Assembly (NCBI RefSeq): GCF_001620365.2
Contig: NZ_LQMT02000022.1
Location: forward strand, 289,179-353,178
Source: Amycolatopsis keratiniphila subsp. keratiniphila
Lineage (GTDB): Bacteria; Actinomycetota; Actinomycetes; Mycobacteriales; Pseudonocardiaceae
DNA: 64,000 nt
Direction: 5' to 3'
Below the pieces are notes generated by a model. That model did no database searches, was not told where the DNA came from, and was given only the letters and a program-made list of their open reading frames with translations. The position numbers and the translations under genes are program-made. Shown here in pieces: positions 8,736-17,449 of this stretch; position 1 is the stretch's first letter, and every line of letters starts with the position of its first letter.

Positions 8736-9608
8736 GTGGGCGAAGCGGTTGCGGGGATCGTGGCGAACCCCGCTTCGGAGCGTGACATCCAGGGCCTGCG
8801 TTCGGCACTGAGGGTGGCCGGCGTCGGCCGCGTGATGGTGTGGGCCGACGCGAGCAAGATCATCGGCACCGTCCGCCGGATGGTGGACGCGGGTGCGAGC
8901 GTGCTCATCTGCCTCGGCAACGAGAGCATGATGCGGGCCGCGGCGGCCGCCTGCGGTGACGTCCCGCTGCTGATGCTGCCCGCCGGTGGCGCCGACGAGT
9001 CCACCGTCGCCGGGCTCGCCGCCGGGCTGGTGGCCACTCATCAGGTGGACACGGACCTGGTCACGAACCGCGCCACCGTGCTCGAGGTCGTCACGAAGGC
9101 CCGCCGTGAGATCGCGCTGACCGACGTCAGCGTGTGCTCGGAGAGCCGGTGGGATCCCGCGTCGCTCACCGAGCTGTACTGCACGTTCGCGGTTCCGGAC
9201 GGGGTCGGGCTGTCGAGTATCCCCGGGCGGCTCTGCCCCAGCCCGAAGTCAACTGTGGACGGTGTCGCGGTCTCGCTCGGACCGGTCGACGAGACACCGT
9301 ACGTGGTGCAGGCGCCGATCGCGCCCGGCGAGGTCCGGGAGGTGGGCGTCCGCGGCTGGAGCGTGCTGCACGCCGGGGTCCGCGTCGATCTCGCCGCCGG
9401 CGGTGGCTCCATCGCGCTGGACGGCCAGCCGCATTTCGTGCTCAAGCCGGGAGAGAGCGCTTTCGTCGAATTGAAGCCCGACGGGCCGTGGTGCGTCGAC
9501 GTCCGCGCCGTGATGGCCGAGGCCACCAGGACCGGCCTGCTGCTCGGCAGGAAGCCGACGGCGGCCCTTCCCACCCCACGCCTGGCGGACGCACCCTTCC
9601 CCGGATAG
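8736..9608 (+). CDS. AcoX-like NAD kinase-fold protein with degenerate nucleotide motif
   Basis: A 290-residue protein whose first half follows AcoX of acetoin operons: GIVANPAS at the start, then a beta-strand/turn, GDVPLLMLP and TVAGLAAGLVA. At the position of the diphosphate-binding GGDGTNR of NAD kinase-fold proteins it reads LGNESMMRA, so ATP/NAD binding is probably lost or changed. The GTG start is chosen for the strong site ggagg five bases upstream; starting earlier would add 23 residues unlike the family. The next gene is an AcoR-like regulator, yet no acetoin dehydrogenase genes are present. The role is therefore unknown. Confidence 0.7.
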   Translation: MGEAVAGIVANPASERDIQGLRSALRVAGVGRVMVWADASKIIGTVRRMVDAGASVLICLGNESMMRAAAAACGDVPLLMLPAGGADESTVAGLAAGLVATHQVDTDLVTNRATVLEVVTKARREIALTDVSVCSESRWDPASLTELYCTFAVPDGVGLSSIPGRLCPSPKSTVDGVAVSLGPVDETPYVVQAPIAPGEVREVGVRGWSVLHAGVRVDLAAGGGSIALDGQPHFVLKPGESAFVELKPDGPWCVDVRAVMAEATRTGLLLGRKPTAALPTPRLADAPFPG

Positions 9609-9690
9609 CCCGCGCCCAGGTCACAGAGACCTTCCGCTCCCCGTGCCACCCGGGCACACTGGCCTGAACAGAGCAGAAGGAGTAGGCCAG

Positions 9691-10941
9691 GTGCAGCTCG
9701 AGGCGGCGCTGCCGGTCGGTGCGGATCCGCGGCGGCACGCGCGTGCCCTCGCCGAAGTGCGCGAGGCCGCGCTCGCCGGGACCACGCTCCCGGGCAGGCC
9801 CCGCGCGGTGATCGGCGCGTCCTGGCAGCGGATGCGGCGGCTGGGTCTCGACCCGGACCGTGGCTCGCCGACCCCTCCGCTCGCCCCGGACCAACTGGAA
9901 GCCCGGCGTCGGGACAGCGGCCTCGCGACCGTCCTCCCCGCCCTTCGCGGCGGCTTGATCGGCCTCGCCGAGCAGGCCGCGCACATCATGGTCGTCGTCG
10001 ACGCCGACGGCCGGGTGCTCTGGCGCGACGGCAGCACCGCGGTCCGCCGTCGCGCCGACGGGCTCGGCTTCGTCGAAGGGGCCGACTGGCACGAGCCCGC
10101 CACGGGCACCAACGCCATCGGGACGGCGCTGGTCGCCAGGCATCCGGTGCAGGTCTACTCGGCCGAGCACTACGTCAGCAACCAGCACGACTGGACCTGT
10201 GCCGCCGCGCCACTGCACGATCCGAGGAACGGCAGGCTGCTCGGCGCGGTCGACCTCTCGGGCCCGGCCTCCACCGTGCATCCGTCCACCCTCGCCCTGG
10301 TCGACGCGGTCGCGAAGCTCGCCGAAGCGCATCTGCGCACCACGCATCTCTCGGATCTCGAACGGTTGCGCGGGCTGGCCACCCCCTTGCTCGCCAAGGT
10401 GAAGGGGCGGGCGGTCATCACCGACCCGCACGGCTGGATCGCGGCCTCGGCGGGGCTCGTCCCGGTCGGCCGGATCGCGCTGCCGAACGACGCGGCCCCG
10501 GGCCGCACCTGGCTGCCGACGTACGGCAGCTGCCTGCTGGAGCCGCTGCCCGGCGGCTGGCTCGTCCGGCTCACCGAGGAGGAGGACGCGCCGCCGACCC
10601 GGGTCGTGCTCGATCTGAGGTCGTCGCGGGAAAGCACGCTGCGCGTCTCGGGCGCGGCCGGCACCTGGTCGCATCGGCTGAGCCCGCGGCACGCGGAGAT
10701 GCTGTACGTCCTCGCGCTCCATCGAGCGGGGCGGTCCGCCTCGGAACTGTCGCTCGACCTCTTCGGCGACGCCGGGCGCACCGTCACCGTCCGCGCGGAG
10801 ATGTCCAGGATGAGGCGGCATTTCGGCGGTTTCCTGCTGGCCCGGCCGTACCGGTTCGACGACGACGTCGAGGTGGTCGTCGAGCGGCCCGCCGACGGCG
10901 AGGTCCTGCCGCATTCCGTCGCGCCCGCCGTCCGGGGTTGA
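9691..10941 (+). CDS. AcoR-like GAF-domain regulator lacking the AAA+ domain
   Basis: A 416-residue protein matching the N-terminal sensory half of AcoR-type activators. A helical start precedes RPRAVIGASWQRM, a GAF domain (about residues 75-220, including GTNAIGTAL and LGAVDLSG), and a C-terminal region with an HTH-like segment. No GAFTGA motif, Walker A or Fis-type HTH is visible, so it cannot act as a sigma-54 activator. The GTG start follows aaggag by nine bases. It is probably a cytoplasmic regulator and may be co-transcribed with the AcoX-like gene 82 bp upstream. Confidence 0.8.
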   Translation: MQLEAALPVGADPRRHARALAEVREAALAGTTLPGRPRAVIGASWQRMRRLGLDPDRGSPTPPLAPDQLEARRRDSGLATVLPALRGGLIGLAEQAAHIMVVVDADGRVLWRDGSTAVRRRADGLGFVEGADWHEPATGTNAIGTALVARHPVQVYSAEHYVSNQHDWTCAAAPLHDPRNGRLLGAVDLSGPASTVHPSTLALVDAVAKLAEAHLRTTHLSDLERLRGLATPLLAKVKGRAVITDPHGWIAASAGLVPVGRIALPNDAAPGRTWLPTYGSCLLEPLPGGWLVRLTEEEDAPPTRVVLDLRSSRESTLRVSGAAGTWSHRLSPRHAEMLYVLALHRAGRSASELSLDLFGDAGRTVTVRAEMSRMRRHFGGFLLARPYRFDDDVEVVVERPADGEVLPHSVAPAVRG

Positions 10942-11007
10942 GGTCCATCCCCGCCTCCACCCGCCGGTGGTCCCGCTCCACCCCTCCCCGTGCCTAACGT
11001 CCGTGAC

Positions 11008-11130
11008 ATGGGAAAGATGAACGTCAAAGGCCTGCTGGGGCTGGTCGTCGTGGGTGTCGTCATCCTGCTCGGGTTCCTGGCCTACCGGCTGATCCTGGTC
11101 GAGATGATCACGCGGCTGAGCGATCACTGA
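11008..11130 (+). CDS. Single-span membrane microprotein (40 aa)
   Basis: A 40-residue protein with one long hydrophobic segment (about residues 8-28), a basic N-terminus and a short polar tail ending RLSDH. It ends eight bases before the sensor kinase start, on the same strand. An in-frame ATG three codons on is an alternative start. No strong ribosome binding site is visible. Its position suggests an accessory to the histidine kinase, which is inference from context only. Confidence 0.5.
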   Translation: MGKMNVKGLLGLVVVGVVILLGFLAYRLILVEMITRLSDH

Positions 11131-11138
11131 GGGGGAAG

Positions 11139-12266
11139 ATGGGGAAGCGGGAGAAGCCGCTGCTGCCGGACACGATCGCGCCGAGCTGGCTGGTCGTCCA
11201 GGCGCTCGGCACGGCCGCGGTGGTGGTCGTGCTGCTGACCGCGAGCGAGTCAGATCCGTGGATCTGGACGGCGTACGGCGTCAGCGGCGCGTGCTGGCTG
11301 GGTTTCGTGGCGGCCTCCCCGAGTTTCCCCAGGGAGGCGACCGGGCTGCTCGCGGTGGCGAGTATCGCGCCCTCGATCGCGCTCGGCTGGGCGGAGGACT
11401 CCTCCGCCATCGTGCTGGCGGTGGTCACGGTCAGCCGGTTCGCCACCCTGACCGAGCCGTCGGTGGCCGCCATCATGGGGGTGGTGGGGCTCGACGCGAG
11501 CCTCGCGGCGGTCACCGGCCTGGTCGCGGGCGCGGCCGGACCGCTGGTGTTCGGCAATGTCGGCGTGCTGCTCGTGCTGATGCTGCTCGGATTGAACCGG
11601 CGGCAGTACGAGGTTCAGGCGGTGCAGGCGGCCGAGTTGCTGGAGCAGACCAAACTGGCGCAGTCCGAACACGCGCGGGCGGCGGCGCTCGACGAGCGCA
11701 CCCGGATCGCCAGGGAGATCCACGACGTGCTCGCGCATTCCCTGGGGGCGCTGGGAGTCCACCTGGAGGTCGCTGAGGCGCTGCTCGCCGAGAAGTCCGA
11801 TGTGGACGGTGCCCTCGACAGGGTCCGTTCCTCGAGGAAACTCGCCGCGGACGGGCTCGCCGAGGCACGGGACGCGGTCGCCGCCCTGCGCAGTGACGTC
11901 CCATCGCTCGCCGGAGCCCTGCGTCAGCTGGCCGGCGCGCACCAAGGAAGGGTGACCTTCGAGGTGGTGGGGGAGCAGCGGCCACTGCCGTCCGCCGCGG
12001 TGGTCTCGCTGGCAGGCGTCGCGCGGGAGGCGCTGACCAACGCGGCCAAACACGCCTACGGACGGCCGGTTTCGCTCCGGCTCCACTTCGCCGAGGCCGA
12101 GGTGCGTCTGCGAGTGTGGAACGAAATCGGCGAAACCGTCCGATCGGAGGACACCGGCGGGTTCGGGCTCACCGGGATGAGGGAGCGGCTCGCGCTCGCC
12201 GGTGGCACGCTGACCGCGGGTCCGGGAGACGGGCGCTGGACGGTGGAGGCGGTGGTGCGGGCGTGA
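11139..12266 (+). CDS. Sensor histidine kinase, NarL/DesK type (HisKA_3)
   Basis: A 375-residue kinase. Four or five membrane helices occupy residues 15-150. A linker leads to the HisKA_3 dimerisation helix with phosphoacceptor His in REIHDVLAHSLG (near residue 194). The ATPase domain has the N-box EALTNAAKHA and G-box DTGGFGLTGM. ATG preceded by gaggggg. The stop overlaps the regulator's GTG by four bases. The short N-terminal helices with almost no extracytoplasmic loop suggest sensing within the membrane. The signal is unknown. Confidence 0.93.
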   Translation: MGKREKPLLPDTIAPSWLVVQALGTAAVVVVLLTASESDPWIWTAYGVSGACWLGFVAASPSFPREATGLLAVASIAPSIALGWAEDSSAIVLAVVTVSRFATLTEPSVAAIMGVVGLDASLAAVTGLVAGAAGPLVFGNVGVLLVLMLLGLNRRQYEVQAVQAAELLEQTKLAQSEHARAAALDERTRIAREIHDVLAHSLGALGVHLEVAEALLAEKSDVDGALDRVRSSRKLAADGLAEARDAVAALRSDVPSLAGALRQLAGAHQGRVTFEVVGEQRPLPSAAVVSLAGVAREALTNAAKHAYGRPVSLRLHFAEAEVRLRVWNEIGETVRSEDTGGFGLTGMRERLALAGGTLTAGPGDGRWTVEAVVRA

Positions 12267-12901
12267 TCCGGGTGGTCGTGGTCGATGACCAGCAGGTCAT
12301 GCGCGAAGGGCTCGTCGCGTTGCTCGGGCTGATCGACGGGGTCGAGGTCGCCGGAGCGGCGGGCGACGGACGGCAGGCCCTCGACCTGCTCCGCCGCACC
12401 GCGGCCGACGTAGTGCTGATGGACCTGCGCATGCCCGTCCTGGACGGGGTGGCCGCGACCCGGCTGCTCAAACGCGATCATCCGGAGCTCGCGGTCGTCG
12501 TCCTCACGACCTACGCGGACGACGCTTCGATCGCCGACGCGTTGCGTGCCGGGGCCCGCGGCTACCTGACCAAGGACGCCGGACGTGCCGAGATCGGGGC
12601 GGCCATCCGCTCGGCCGCCAATGGACAGGCGATCTTCGCCGCGGAAGTCTCCGACAGACTCGTCGCCGCGCTCGACGCGCGATCGGTCACGCGGGCCAAG
12701 GCCGAACTCCCCGACGGGCTCACCGCACGCGAAGCCGAAGTGCTCGGCCTCATCACCCGAGGGCTGTCCAATCCGGAAATCGCCGCCGAGCTGTTCATCG
12801 GTGAGGCGACCGTGAAAAGCCACATCAACCACACCTTCGCCAAGATCGGTGTGCGCAATCGTGCGGAGGCCGTGCGGTACGGCCTGGAAAAAGGCCTTTG
12901 A
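12263..12901 (+). CDS. Response regulator, NarL/LuxR family
   Basis: A 212-residue DNA-binding regulator and partner of the upstream kinase. The receiver domain has the acidic pair VVVDDQQ, phosphoacceptor Asp in VLMDLRMP (near residue 53) and Lys in YLTKDAG. The C-terminal LuxR HTH reads LTAREAEVLGLI through VKSHINHTFAKIG. It starts at the GTG overlapping the kinase stop (GTGA). Target genes are not evident, although the microprotein and kinase are obvious candidates. Confidence 0.94.
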   Translation: MIRVVVVDDQQVMREGLVALLGLIDGVEVAGAAGDGRQALDLLRRTAADVVLMDLRMPVLDGVAATRLLKRDHPELAVVVLTTYADDASIADALRAGARGYLTKDAGRAEIGAAIRSAANGQAIFAAEVSDRLVAALDARSVTRAKAELPDGLTAREAEVLGLITRGLSNPEIAAELFIGEATVKSHINHTFAKIGVRNRAEAVRYGLEKGL

Positions 12902-13007
12902 TCCGGCCAGGAGATCACGTGCCGATGACACACGCCGGTCTCACTGGCTGCGCTGATCCCGACTCGGATACCTTCTTTGCGGATAGAGCCAATGGGGAGG
13001 ATCGGCG

Positions 13008-14393
13008 ATGACGAGCACTGTGACCCGGCCGGGGAGTCCCGCGCCACCCCCCGCGCCGGAAGGCCGCGGCGGGATCGCCGGGCTGCTCGAGCTGCCGGGG
13101 AACGGGATCCGCGCGATCGTCCGGTCCGCGGCGACCACGCCGGGCAGGCTGTCGGTGATCGCGATCGGGCTCGTGCTGCTGTCGCTGGTCGCGGGTCTGT
13201 TCGGGACGCTGGCGGCGCAGGACAAGAAGGACACGATCAACGGCCTGATCGACCACCGCGAACCGCTGGCCGCCGCCGCGCAACAGGTCTATCGCGCGCT
13301 TTCGGACGCCGACGCGACCGCGGCCAGTTCGTTCCTCTCCATCGGCGCCGAGCCGCTCCCGATGCGCCAGCGGTACGAACGCGACATCGCGGAGGCCGGG
13401 GCCGCGCTGGCGAAGGCCGCATCGGACTCGTCCGGCGTCGGCAAGGCCGCTGAGCAGATCAACATCCTCGGCCGCGAGATCCCCGTCTACACGGGACTGA
13501 TCGAGACCGCTCGCGTCTACAACCGGCAGGGTTATCCCGTCGGTGCCTCGTATCTGCGCGAGGCGTCGGAACTCATGCGGTCGAAAATCCTTCCCGCCGC
13601 ACAGGATCTCTACCGGACCGACACCGACCGGCTCGCCGCCGAACAGGACGACGCGACCGGATTCCCTTGGCTGTCAACGGCTTTGGTGCTCGCCCTGCTC
13701 GCCGCGCTGATCGTCACCCAGGTGCACCTGACGCGGAAGACCAACCGGTTGCTGAACGTCGGGCTCGTCGTCGCGACCGCGTCGGTGGTGGTCGCCCTGT
13801 TGTGGGGCTCGGTCGCGCTGATCGTGCAGAGCACCCTCGTCGGCGGTGGTGAGGAAGACGGCTCGCACCAGGTGGACGTGCTCGTCCGGGCCAGGATCGC
13901 GGCGCTGCAGGCGCGAGCCGACGAAACGCTGACCCTCGTCGCCCGCGGCGACGGCGCGGCGTACGAAAAGAACTTCGGTGATCTCGCCGCGCAACTCGGC
14001 GGGACCGACGGCCAAGGCGGTCTGCTGGGCGAGGCCCGTGGACTCGCGGCGGGCGGCCCGGCCGCGGAGAAGGTGGACGCGGCCATCCAGGCGGCGTCGG
14101 CGTGGTTCAAGGCGCACGCCGAGGTGCGGCGGCAGGACGACGACGGCTTCTACCAGGACGCCGTCGGCACGGCCATCCGCGACGACAAGAAGGACGGCGC
14201 GGCCGGGGCGTTCCTGCGGCTCGACGAGAACCTGGTGGCCGCGATCAACGTGGGACGACAGGAATTCCTCGACGACACCCGCAACGCCGAACGCGCGCTG
14301 ACCCTGCTCGCGCCGGGTATCGCGGTGCTGGCGGTGCTGGCGGCGGCGGGGTCGGCCTTGGGAATCCGTGAACGGCTGAGGGAGTACCGGTGA
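13008..14393 (+). CDS. glnX: GlnX-like membrane sensor of the PknG pathway
   Basis: A 461-residue membrane protein. One helix at about 45-70 leads into a long helical extracytoplasmic domain (75-215), then two adjacent helices (223-243 and 250-277), a second extracytoplasmic helical domain (278-425), and a final helix before a short basic tail. This layout and the adjacent glnH and pknG match Rv0410c-Rv0412c of Mycobacterium tuberculosis. There GlnX is proposed to pass amino-acid binding by GlnH across the membrane to PknG. The stop overlaps the glnH start (TGATG). Confidence 0.82.
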   Translation: MTSTVTRPGSPAPPPAPEGRGGIAGLLELPGNGIRAIVRSAATTPGRLSVIAIGLVLLSLVAGLFGTLAAQDKKDTINGLIDHREPLAAAAQQVYRALSDADATAASSFLSIGAEPLPMRQRYERDIAEAGAALAKAASDSSGVGKAAEQINILGREIPVYTGLIETARVYNRQGYPVGASYLREASELMRSKILPAAQDLYRTDTDRLAAEQDDATGFPWLSTALVLALLAALIVTQVHLTRKTNRLLNVGLVVATASVVVALLWGSVALIVQSTLVGGGEEDGSHQVDVLVRARIAALQARADETLTLVARGDGAAYEKNFGDLAAQLGGTDGQGGLLGEARGLAAGGPAAEKVDAAIQAASAWFKAHAEVRRQDDDGFYQDAVGTAIRDDKKDGAAGAFLRLDENLVAAINVGRQEFLDDTRNAERALTLLAPGIAVLAVLAAAGSALGIRERLREYR

Positions 14394-15358
14394 TGCGGAA
14401 CGGTCTGCGAACGGCCGTGCTCGGCGCGGTGTTGGTGCTGGCGACGGCTTGTGGGAGCGCGGGGTCGCCGGTGGACCCGGCTCCCGTCGGCGACGTCGCG
14501 CCACCGCTGCCCGCGAACGTCGGCGGCGCCGACAACACCGGCGGCGGCGGAACGACCGACACGAGCTGCAACCCGTTGGCCAGCCTGCGGCCGACCAACG
14601 GCACGTCGATCACCAGCGGCTCGACGATGGCGAAGATCAAGGAGAACGGCAAACTCGTCGCGGGTGTCGACCAGACGACGTTCCTGTTCGGCTTCCGGAA
14701 CCCGACGTCGGGCCAGCTCGAAGGGTTCGACATCGACATGGTCAACGAGATCGCGAAGGCGATCTTCGGCAGCGCGGAAGGCCGTGTGCAGTTCCGGGCG
14801 ATCCCGTCGAAACTCCGGGAAGAAGTGCTCGAGAAGAAGCAGGTCGACATCGTGGTGCGGACGTACAGCATCACCTGCAGCCGGCTGAAGAAGGTCAACT
14901 TCTCGACCGCTTATTACCAAGCGGGGCAACGAATCCTGGTCGAAGCCGGGTCGAAGGTCGCGCAGCTGTCGGACCTCGCCGGACGGCGGGTGTGCGCGAC
15001 CAAGACGTCGACCTCGCTGACGAAGATCGCCGCCGATCCGTCGAAGCCGGTGCCGGTCTCGGTGGACAACTGGTCGGACTGCCTGGTGATGCTGCAGCAG
15101 AAGCAGGTCGAGGCCGTGTCGACGGACGACGTCATCCTCGCCGGGATGCTCGCGCAGGATCCGACGCTGAAGATCGTGGGGGACCGGTTCACCGAGGAGA
15201 ACTACGGCATCGGGATCCCGAAGGAGAACGAGGACATGGTGCGGTACGTGAACGCCGTGCTGGAGAACGTGCGCGGTGGCGCGTGGCAGGCGATCTACGC
15301 CAAGTGGATCGGGAACAAACTCGAGGGCGGGACGCCGCCTCCAGCCCAGTACAAGTGA
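14393..15358 (+). CDS. glnH: Amino-acid-binding lipoprotein GlnH
   Basis: A 321-residue extracytoplasmic solute-binding protein of the SBP_bac_3 family. A signal peptide ends in a lipobox-like ATAC near residue 22, followed by a Gly/Thr-rich linker and the periplasmic-binding fold (about 80-315) with GFDIDMVNEIAKAIFG and a KKVNFSTAYY segment. In mycobacteria GlnH binds Asp and Glu and signals via GlnX to PknG; no ABC permease is adjacent here, which fits a sensory role. Start at ATG overlapping the glnX stop; the GTG one codon upstream is equally possible. A strong terminator follows. Confidence 0.88.
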   Translation: MRNGLRTAVLGAVLVLATACGSAGSPVDPAPVGDVAPPLPANVGGADNTGGGGTTDTSCNPLASLRPTNGTSITSGSTMAKIKENGKLVAGVDQTTFLFGFRNPTSGQLEGFDIDMVNEIAKAIFGSAEGRVQFRAIPSKLREEVLEKKQVDIVVRTYSITCSRLKKVNFSTAYYQAGQRILVEAGSKVAQLSDLAGRRVCATKTSTSLTKIAADPSKPVPVSVDNWSDCLVMLQQKQVEAVSTDDVILAGMLAQDPTLKIVGDRFTEENYGIGIPKENEDMVRYVNAVLENVRGGAWQAIYAKWIGNKLEGGTPPPAQYK

Positions 15359-15360
15359 GA

Positions 15361-15394
15361 ACGGGCCGTTCGGGATTCGCTCCCGAACGGCCCG
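15361..15394. terminator. Bidirectional terminator between glnH and the ESX cassette
   Basis: A perfect 14-base stem (15362-15375 with 15381-15394, arm CGGGCCGTTCGGGA) and a five-base loop lie between the convergent glnH and PPE-like genes. Confidence 0.85.
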
Positions 15395-15401
15395 CTTCGT
15401 C

Positions 15402-16880
15402 TTACCGGGACTTGTCGCCGATCACCGGCGGCACCGGCTTCATCTCGCCCTCGTAGCCGCCGAACAACACGTCGGCGTCTTCCTCCTGCAGGTAGTTCGG
15501 GGCCTTCTTTTCCTTGTCCTCTTCCTTCTGCCCCCGGCCACCGGGAGCGCCGGCCCCCATCGGTCCGTGGCCGCCGCCCTTGCCCGCCGCGGCCGCGCCA
15601 CCCCGGGCGACGCGCTCCTCCGGCAGCTTGCCCGACCCGGACCCGCCGCCCTTGCCCGCGAGCTTCTCGGCGTCACCGGCCGCGACCTTGCCACCCGCGA
15701 GCCGCTCGGCGACGTTGCCCGACCCGCCGTTGCGCCCGAACCCGCCGCCGCCGCTGGTCAACCGGTTCGCCGCACTGCCGCCCGGCCCGCTCGTCGTCCG
15801 GCCGGGTTTGCCGCGATACTGCTCGCTGCCCAGCCGCCCGAGCCCGGTGGGACCAGGCCCGTTCAGCGCCGCCAACCCCGGCCCAGGCCCCGGCCGGAAC
15901 GACCCCGGCGGCCCGCTGACCGGCTGATTCGGCCCCGGCACGCCGGTGTGCCCGCCACCCGTGGTGATCCCGGGCCCCGGCGCCGGCCCGCTCGGCCCGC
16001 CCGGCACGCCTGGCCCTGGACCACTGTTGGGCCCAGGCCCCGGCCCGCCGCTGAAGCCCCTGGGCTCGGTACCCCCGGAAAACCCGGACGCCGTCGTCGA
16101 CTCGCCCATCTCCGGCGGCGGCGCGAAGGTGGGCTGCTTGGAATTGACGTCGAAGAGCGACTGGTCGTAGTTGTGCATCACCTGCGCGGCCTGCTGATGC
16201 GCCTGGAACGACTGCTCCTGCTTGGCCGAGATGTTGCCGACCGTGTCCACCGCGCCGGCGAGATTCCCCGTCGCGAGCTGGTTGAGCGCGTTCTTGTACT
16301 CGGCGTTGCGGTCGAAGGGGATCTCTTCGGGCATCGAGTTCTTCGCGGTGGTGGCCGCGGCGGCGGACTGGGAGAAGCGGTTGGAAGCGAGGTAGGCGCC
16401 ATCGCCCGACGTCTTAGCCCAAGCGCTCAAGCTTTTGAAGAAGCCATGAGCTGAGTCGGCTGCCGTCCCCTGCCAATGAGCGCCTTCTTTGTTAGAGGCC
16501 CTCATGAGAGCGTCGCTGAAGGTGTGAAGCGCGTCTCCCTGGGTGTTCCAGAGCTCGCCCTGCCTGTCGACGTCAACGGGGTCCAGGTTGTCGGCGACCA
16601 TGTTCTTGAGTTCGCCATGTGGTCTCGCCTCGTAGCGCTGGTCAGAGGCGTTGAGACCCGATCGAAATTCCTGCCCCTGCGCTAGCTTCTCGCCTTGTTG
16701 CGCAGAGTATTCGCCTGCCCGCATCTCCGCTGTCGCCCGAGCGGTGGCGGAATTTCCGCCAGGACCTTCGATGGTCCTGTCGTATTCTTCCGAATAACGC
16801 TTCCCCTCATAGGTGCGGTGAACCTTGCCGGTCAAGCTCACGTCGATTCCGGAGTGTGTCCGGTCGAGGTCTCCAGCCAT
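15402..16880 (-). CDS. PPE/WXG100-like type VII secretion substrate with Gly/Pro-rich tail
   Basis: A 492-residue protein. The helical N-terminal part (1-265) contains a WxG-type turn, HWQGTAADSA near residue 134, and long amphipathic helices as in PPE/WXG100 proteins. Residues 270-440 are a low-complexity Gly/Pro-rich tail. The C-terminus has NYLQEEDADVLFGG, which fits the YxxxD/E type VII export signal. ATG preceded by ggaggg. Last gene of an operon with the DUF3558 lipoprotein gene (12 bp gap). Probably exported by an ESX system encoded elsewhere. Confidence 0.75.
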   Translation of the reverse strand: MAGDLDRTHSGIDVSLTGKVHRTYEGKRYSEEYDRTIEGPGGNSATARATAEMRAGEYSAQQGEKLAQGQEFRSGLNASDQRYEARPHGELKNMVADNLDPVDVDRQGELWNTQGDALHTFSDALMRASNKEGAHWQGTAADSAHGFFKSLSAWAKTSGDGAYLASNRFSQSAAAATTAKNSMPEEIPFDRNAEYKNALNQLATGNLAGAVDTVGNISAKQEQSFQAHQQAAQVMHNYDQSLFDVNSKQPTFAPPPEMGESTTASGFSGGTEPRGFSGGPGPGPNSGPGPGVPGGPSGPAPGPGITTGGGHTGVPGPNQPVSGPPGSFRPGPGPGLAALNGPGPTGLGRLGSEQYRGKPGRTTSGPGGSAANRLTSGGGGFGRNGGSGNVAERLAGGKVAAGDAEKLAGKGGGSGSGKLPEERVARGGAAAAGKGGGHGPMGAGAPGGRGQKEEDKEKKAPNYLQEEDADVLFGGYEGEMKPVPPVIGDKSR

Positions 16881-16892
16881 TGTCCCTCCGCT

Positions 16893-17441
16893 TCAGCTGC
16901 CTTGAGGCAGTTTCGGGGCGAGTAGTCCAGCAACTTCCCTTGAGGAGGCGCAGGCCTCTTCATTCGAGCCCTTGACGAGAGTGGTCCCCACAGTCATACG
17001 AGCTTTGGGGCCAACCGCGACACCGACCATGCAGGTGTGGGTGCCTCCTGATCCCGGTATCTCCACGGCGTCCCTGCCAGCGATCTGTGTGGCGGTCTTG
17101 GTGCCGCGACCCGGGGTGAGCTCATCGAGCCCGGCTTCATCGACCAGGTAGGTGCTGATAACACCGTACTCGCTTTTCTGTGCCTGGCATCCGTTGTCGC
17201 TCTCGTAGTCCTCTTCTGTGGGCTTCGAGAAGCCTTTCGATGTGGTCACAGGCTCGAGTAGCGTGCAGGCTTTCAAGTCTCCGAATATCTTCTCAGGACT
17301 CGCTGTCTGTGGCGAAGACGCGGTAGATGTGGATGTCGGCGCAGGACTCGGGGTACCTGCCTTTTCGGGTGAGCAACCCGAAGAAGTCAGTGTAATCGCG
17401 AGGATTGCAGGAATCGCCGCGCTACGGACGTTAGTCTTCAT
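16893..17441 (-). CDS. DUF3558-family lipoprotein
   Basis: A 182-residue secreted protein. A short signal peptide ends at a lipobox-like SSGC near residue 23, followed by a Thr/Ser/Pro linker and a DUF3558-type domain with Cys residues in LKACTLLEP, NGCQAQK and HTCMVG. Such lipoproteins often accompany type VII genes in Pseudonocardiaceae; the molecular role is unknown. The operon upstream neighbour ends eight bases before. Base composition is visibly less GC-rich than the surroundings. Confidence 0.72.
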   Translation of the reverse strand: MKTNVRSAAIPAILAITLTSSGCSPEKAGTPSPAPTSTSTASSPQTASPEKIFGDLKACTLLEPVTTSKGFSKPTEEDYESDNGCQAQKSEYGVISTYLVDEAGLDELTPGRGTKTATQIAGRDAVEIPGSGGTHTCMVGVAVGPKARMTVGTTLVKGSNEEACASSREVAGLLAPKLPQGS

Positions 17442-17449
17442 TGGATTTA

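Noticed and set aside
6942..9041. Long open frames antisense to known genes (here and at many other places, such as 60-2051 and 31988-34900 on the opposite strand)
   Set aside because: They are typical of high-GC DNA, have biased low-complexity composition and no domains, and the real genes on the other strand are clear.
8736..10941. Acetoin catabolism operon
   Set aside because: Only AcoX- and AcoR-like genes with lost catalytic motifs; no acoA, acoB or acoC.
13008..14393. Chemoreceptor or sensor kinase
   Set aside because: Membrane layout is superficially similar, but there is no HAMP, MCP or kinase domain, and the glnH/pknG context fits GlnX.
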